From Effusibacillus pohliae DSM 22757 (GTDB taxonomy: Bacteria > Bacillota > Bacilli > Tumebacillales > Effusibacillaceae): a DNA stretch of 64,000 bases. The notes beneath the pieces were generated by a model. That model was not told the DNA's origin. It worked only from the letters and a program-made list of their open reading frames with translations, and searched no databases. The translations under genes were made by a program, and so were the position numbers. The stretch spans positions 1 through 64,000 of the forward strand of contig NZ_AQXL01000131.1 in NCBI RefSeq assembly GCF_000376225.1. Direction: 5' to 3'. Shown here piece after piece: positions 62,829 through 64,000 of this stretch. Numbering within the stretch: the first letter of the stretch is position 1; the number at the start of each line of letters is the position of its first letter.

Positions 62829-62882
62829 ATTATATACAGGAGGAGGGCGGTTAGCAAGAGGTTTGTGTTAGATTTTCTGACA
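62829..62882 (-). promoter_or_regulatory. TnrA-activated promoter of nasC-nirB-nirD
   Basis: A perfect TATAAT with start near 62822 and no clear -35; the perfect box TGTTAGATTTTCTGACA (62866-62882) is centred about 52 bp upstream. Confidence 0.85.
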
Positions 62883-62923
62883 TACAATGATTAATCAGGG
62901 TTGAGGGATCAGGAGCTTGTTAG

Positions 62924-63076
62924 TCAGCAAATCACAAAACGGAAAACATCGGAGCAGGTTATCTGAAAATAGCCAACTGTTTGGAAGCAGGCAAACAGGA
63001 GGGTGCCAACAAGCAGATGGCGGCGTTTGAAAGACAGTTGGAAACGAACCAACAGCGAACCGGCCGCATAGACTAG
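62924..63076 (+). pseudogene. remnant of a C-terminal repeat domain
   Basis: An open stretch of 50 codons without a start reads G-Y-L-K-I-A-N-C-L-E-A-G-K-Q-E-G-A-N and then M-A-A-F-E-R-Q-L-E-T-N-Q-Q-R-T-G. The pattern resembles the FIMAH helical domain at the end of secreted Bacillota proteins. Short and start-less, so probably a gene fragment; tentative. Confidence 0.3.
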
Positions 63077-63115
63077 ATCGGGGTCGCCTCTCCGGCATCG
63101 TTCAGGGGATACAGC

Positions 63116-63874
63116 TCATGATGTCCGGGGAGGGGCCCCGCCTTCTTCTGCGGCGATTTCCTGCAGCCACCGGCGATCCTGCTCCGTCAGTTCCGCCCGC
63201 TCAAGCAGATCGGGACGCCGCAGGTAGGTGCGACGCAGGGATTCTCGCCGGCGCCACTGCTCGATTTTTTCATGATGGCCCGACAGCAGCACATCCGGCA
63301 CTTTCCAGCCGCGAAACTCGTATGGGCGCGTGTAATGGGGATGTTCCAGCAGGCCGTTGCGGAACGAATCAAGTTCAGCCGACGCATCGTTCCCCAGCAC
63401 CCCCGGCAGCAGGCGGACCACCGAGTCGATGATCGCCATCGCCGGGATCTCGCCGCCGGTCAGCACATAATCGCCGATCGAGATCTCATCGGTGATCAGA
63501 TGCTGGCGAATCCGTTCATCGTACCCTTCATAATGGCCGCAAATCAAGATCAGATGCTGTTCCCGCGCCAACTCCAGCGCCCGTTCCTGCGTATACGGAA
63601 CTCCCTGCGGGCAGGTGAGAATAATCCGCGGTTTGGTGTCAGATTGTTCGAGCAGCGATTCGACCGCCGCAAAAATCGGCTCCGGCTTCAGCACCATGCC
63701 GCCTCCGCCGCCATACGGAGTATCGTCCACCGTCTGGTGCTTGTTCGTCGAGAACTTGCGAAAATCGGTCACGCCGATCTGCACAGCGCCAGACGTCCGG
63801 GCACGGCCGATGATGCTTGCGGACAAAACGCCCTCGAACATCTCAGGAAACAAAGTCACAATGTCGATCTTCAT
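63116..63874 (-). CDS. trmD: tRNA (guanine37-N1)-methyltransferase TrmD
   Basis: Methylates G37 of tRNAs to prevent frameshifting. 252 residues with the trefoil-knot SAM site: [20 protein letters not shown] and [10 protein letters not shown]. The ATG at 63874 overlaps the rimM stop by one base. The rplS gene that usually follows is not present downstream. Confidence 0.95.
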   Translation of the reverse strand: MKIDIVTLFPEMFEGVLSASIIGRARTSGAVQIGVTDFRKFSTNKHQTVDDTPYGGGGGMVLKPEPIFAAVESLLEQSDTKPRIILTCPQGVPYTQERALELAREQHLILICGHYEGYDERIRQHLITDEISIGDYVLTGGEIPAMAIIDSVVRLLPGVLGNDASAELDSFRNGLLEHPHYTRPYEFRGWKVPDVLLSGHHEKIEQWRRRESLRRTYLRRPDLLERAELTEQDRRWLQEIAAEEGGAPPRTS

Positions 63875-64000
63875 CAATCGATCAAACCTTCCAGCAAATG
63901 GACGCGAACCAGTTTGTTTTCCACATCGACGTGTTTGATGCAGTCGGGAATTGCCGGCAACAGGATGTCCTTGCCTTTCGGCGGCCTGACGACATATACG
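63874..64000 (-). CDS. rimM: ribosome maturation factor RimM, 3' end only
   Basis: The last 41 codons are in the window: [16 protein letters not shown] and V-D-V-E-N-K, ending L-L-E-G-L-I-D, the PRC-barrel end of RimM. The gene continues beyond the window edge. It joins trmD directly, as in the usual rpsP-rimM-trmD group. Confidence 0.9.
   Translation of the reverse strand, partial: VYVVRPPKGKDILLPAIPDCIKHVDVENKLVRVHLLEGLID

Overview
The window looks like a chromosomal segment from an aerobic, endospore-forming member of the Bacillota with moderately high GC. The evidence for this is: Gram-positive Shine-Dalgarno sites (AGGAGG) before nearly every gene; a germinant-receptor operon, a Spo0M-like gene and a SpoVK-like gene; a BkdR/sigma-54 branched-chain keto-acid operon; TnrA-type nitrogen control; and a membrane-anchored small cytochrome c. 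The mixture (LipB present, SteA/SteB cluster, UreB-UreC fusion) is more like the Alicyclobacillaceae (Effusibacillus/Tumebacillus relatives) than Bacillus proper. That placement is inference. I saw no rRNA, tRNA, CRISPR array or intact insertion sequence.

Layout. 0.1-10.6 kb: an operon read right to left, bcd-lpdV-bkdAA-bkdAB-bkdB-lipA-lipB, behind a textbook sigma-54 promoter with the sigma-54 activator bkdR just upstream. 10.8-14.8 kb: a DUF2627 gene and steA-steB-two glycosyltransferase genes. 14.9-24.7 kb: molybdenum-cofactor genes (a moaD-moaE fusion, moeB, moaC, a riboswitch-preceded moaA) around a chemoreceptor and a MerR-controlled acyl-CoA module. One locus here seems to have been duplicated, with each copy decaying in a different place. 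24.8-35.4 kb: transporters, a TatD nuclease, serA behind a ZTP riboswitch, greA, small regulators and spore-related genes. 35.5-43.6 kb: a ger receptor operon, a glutamine-rich protein of unknown function, an exonuclease with a DUF294 nucleotidyltransferase, and an MgtC-like protein.

43.7-62.9 kb is a nitrogen-acquisition island: amtB with an ANTAR-domain antiterminator gene, an aromatic-acid-exporter-like protein, a nitrate transporter, urease (ureA, fused ureBC, ureF, ureG, ureD), the tail of a urea ABC transporter, tnrA, a TrpD2-like gene, nirD, nirB and the assimilatory nitrate reductase gene. Perfect or near-perfect TnrA boxes (TGTNA-N7-TNACA) recur at its promoters, several centred about 48-52 bp upstream of the predicted start. 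Below that layer are RNA switches. The nitrate-reductase leader carries two hexaloop hairpins of the ANTAR-target type before a terminator, and the nitrate-transporter leader carries at least one. The urease transcript starts with a guanidine-I riboswitch and terminator, but the first genes after it are remnants: a deletion has fused the start of a substrate-binding lipoprotein gene to the last quarter of urtC. urtD and nirB each carry a single-base frameshift as written. The window ends with trmD and the 3' end of rimM.

Taken together: Moco synthesis supplies nitrate reductase; NarK-type transport, NasC and NirBD convert nitrate to ammonium; AmtB and urease supply ammonium from other sources; TnrA reports nitrogen limitation, and the ANTAR protein probably reports a substrate such as nitrate.
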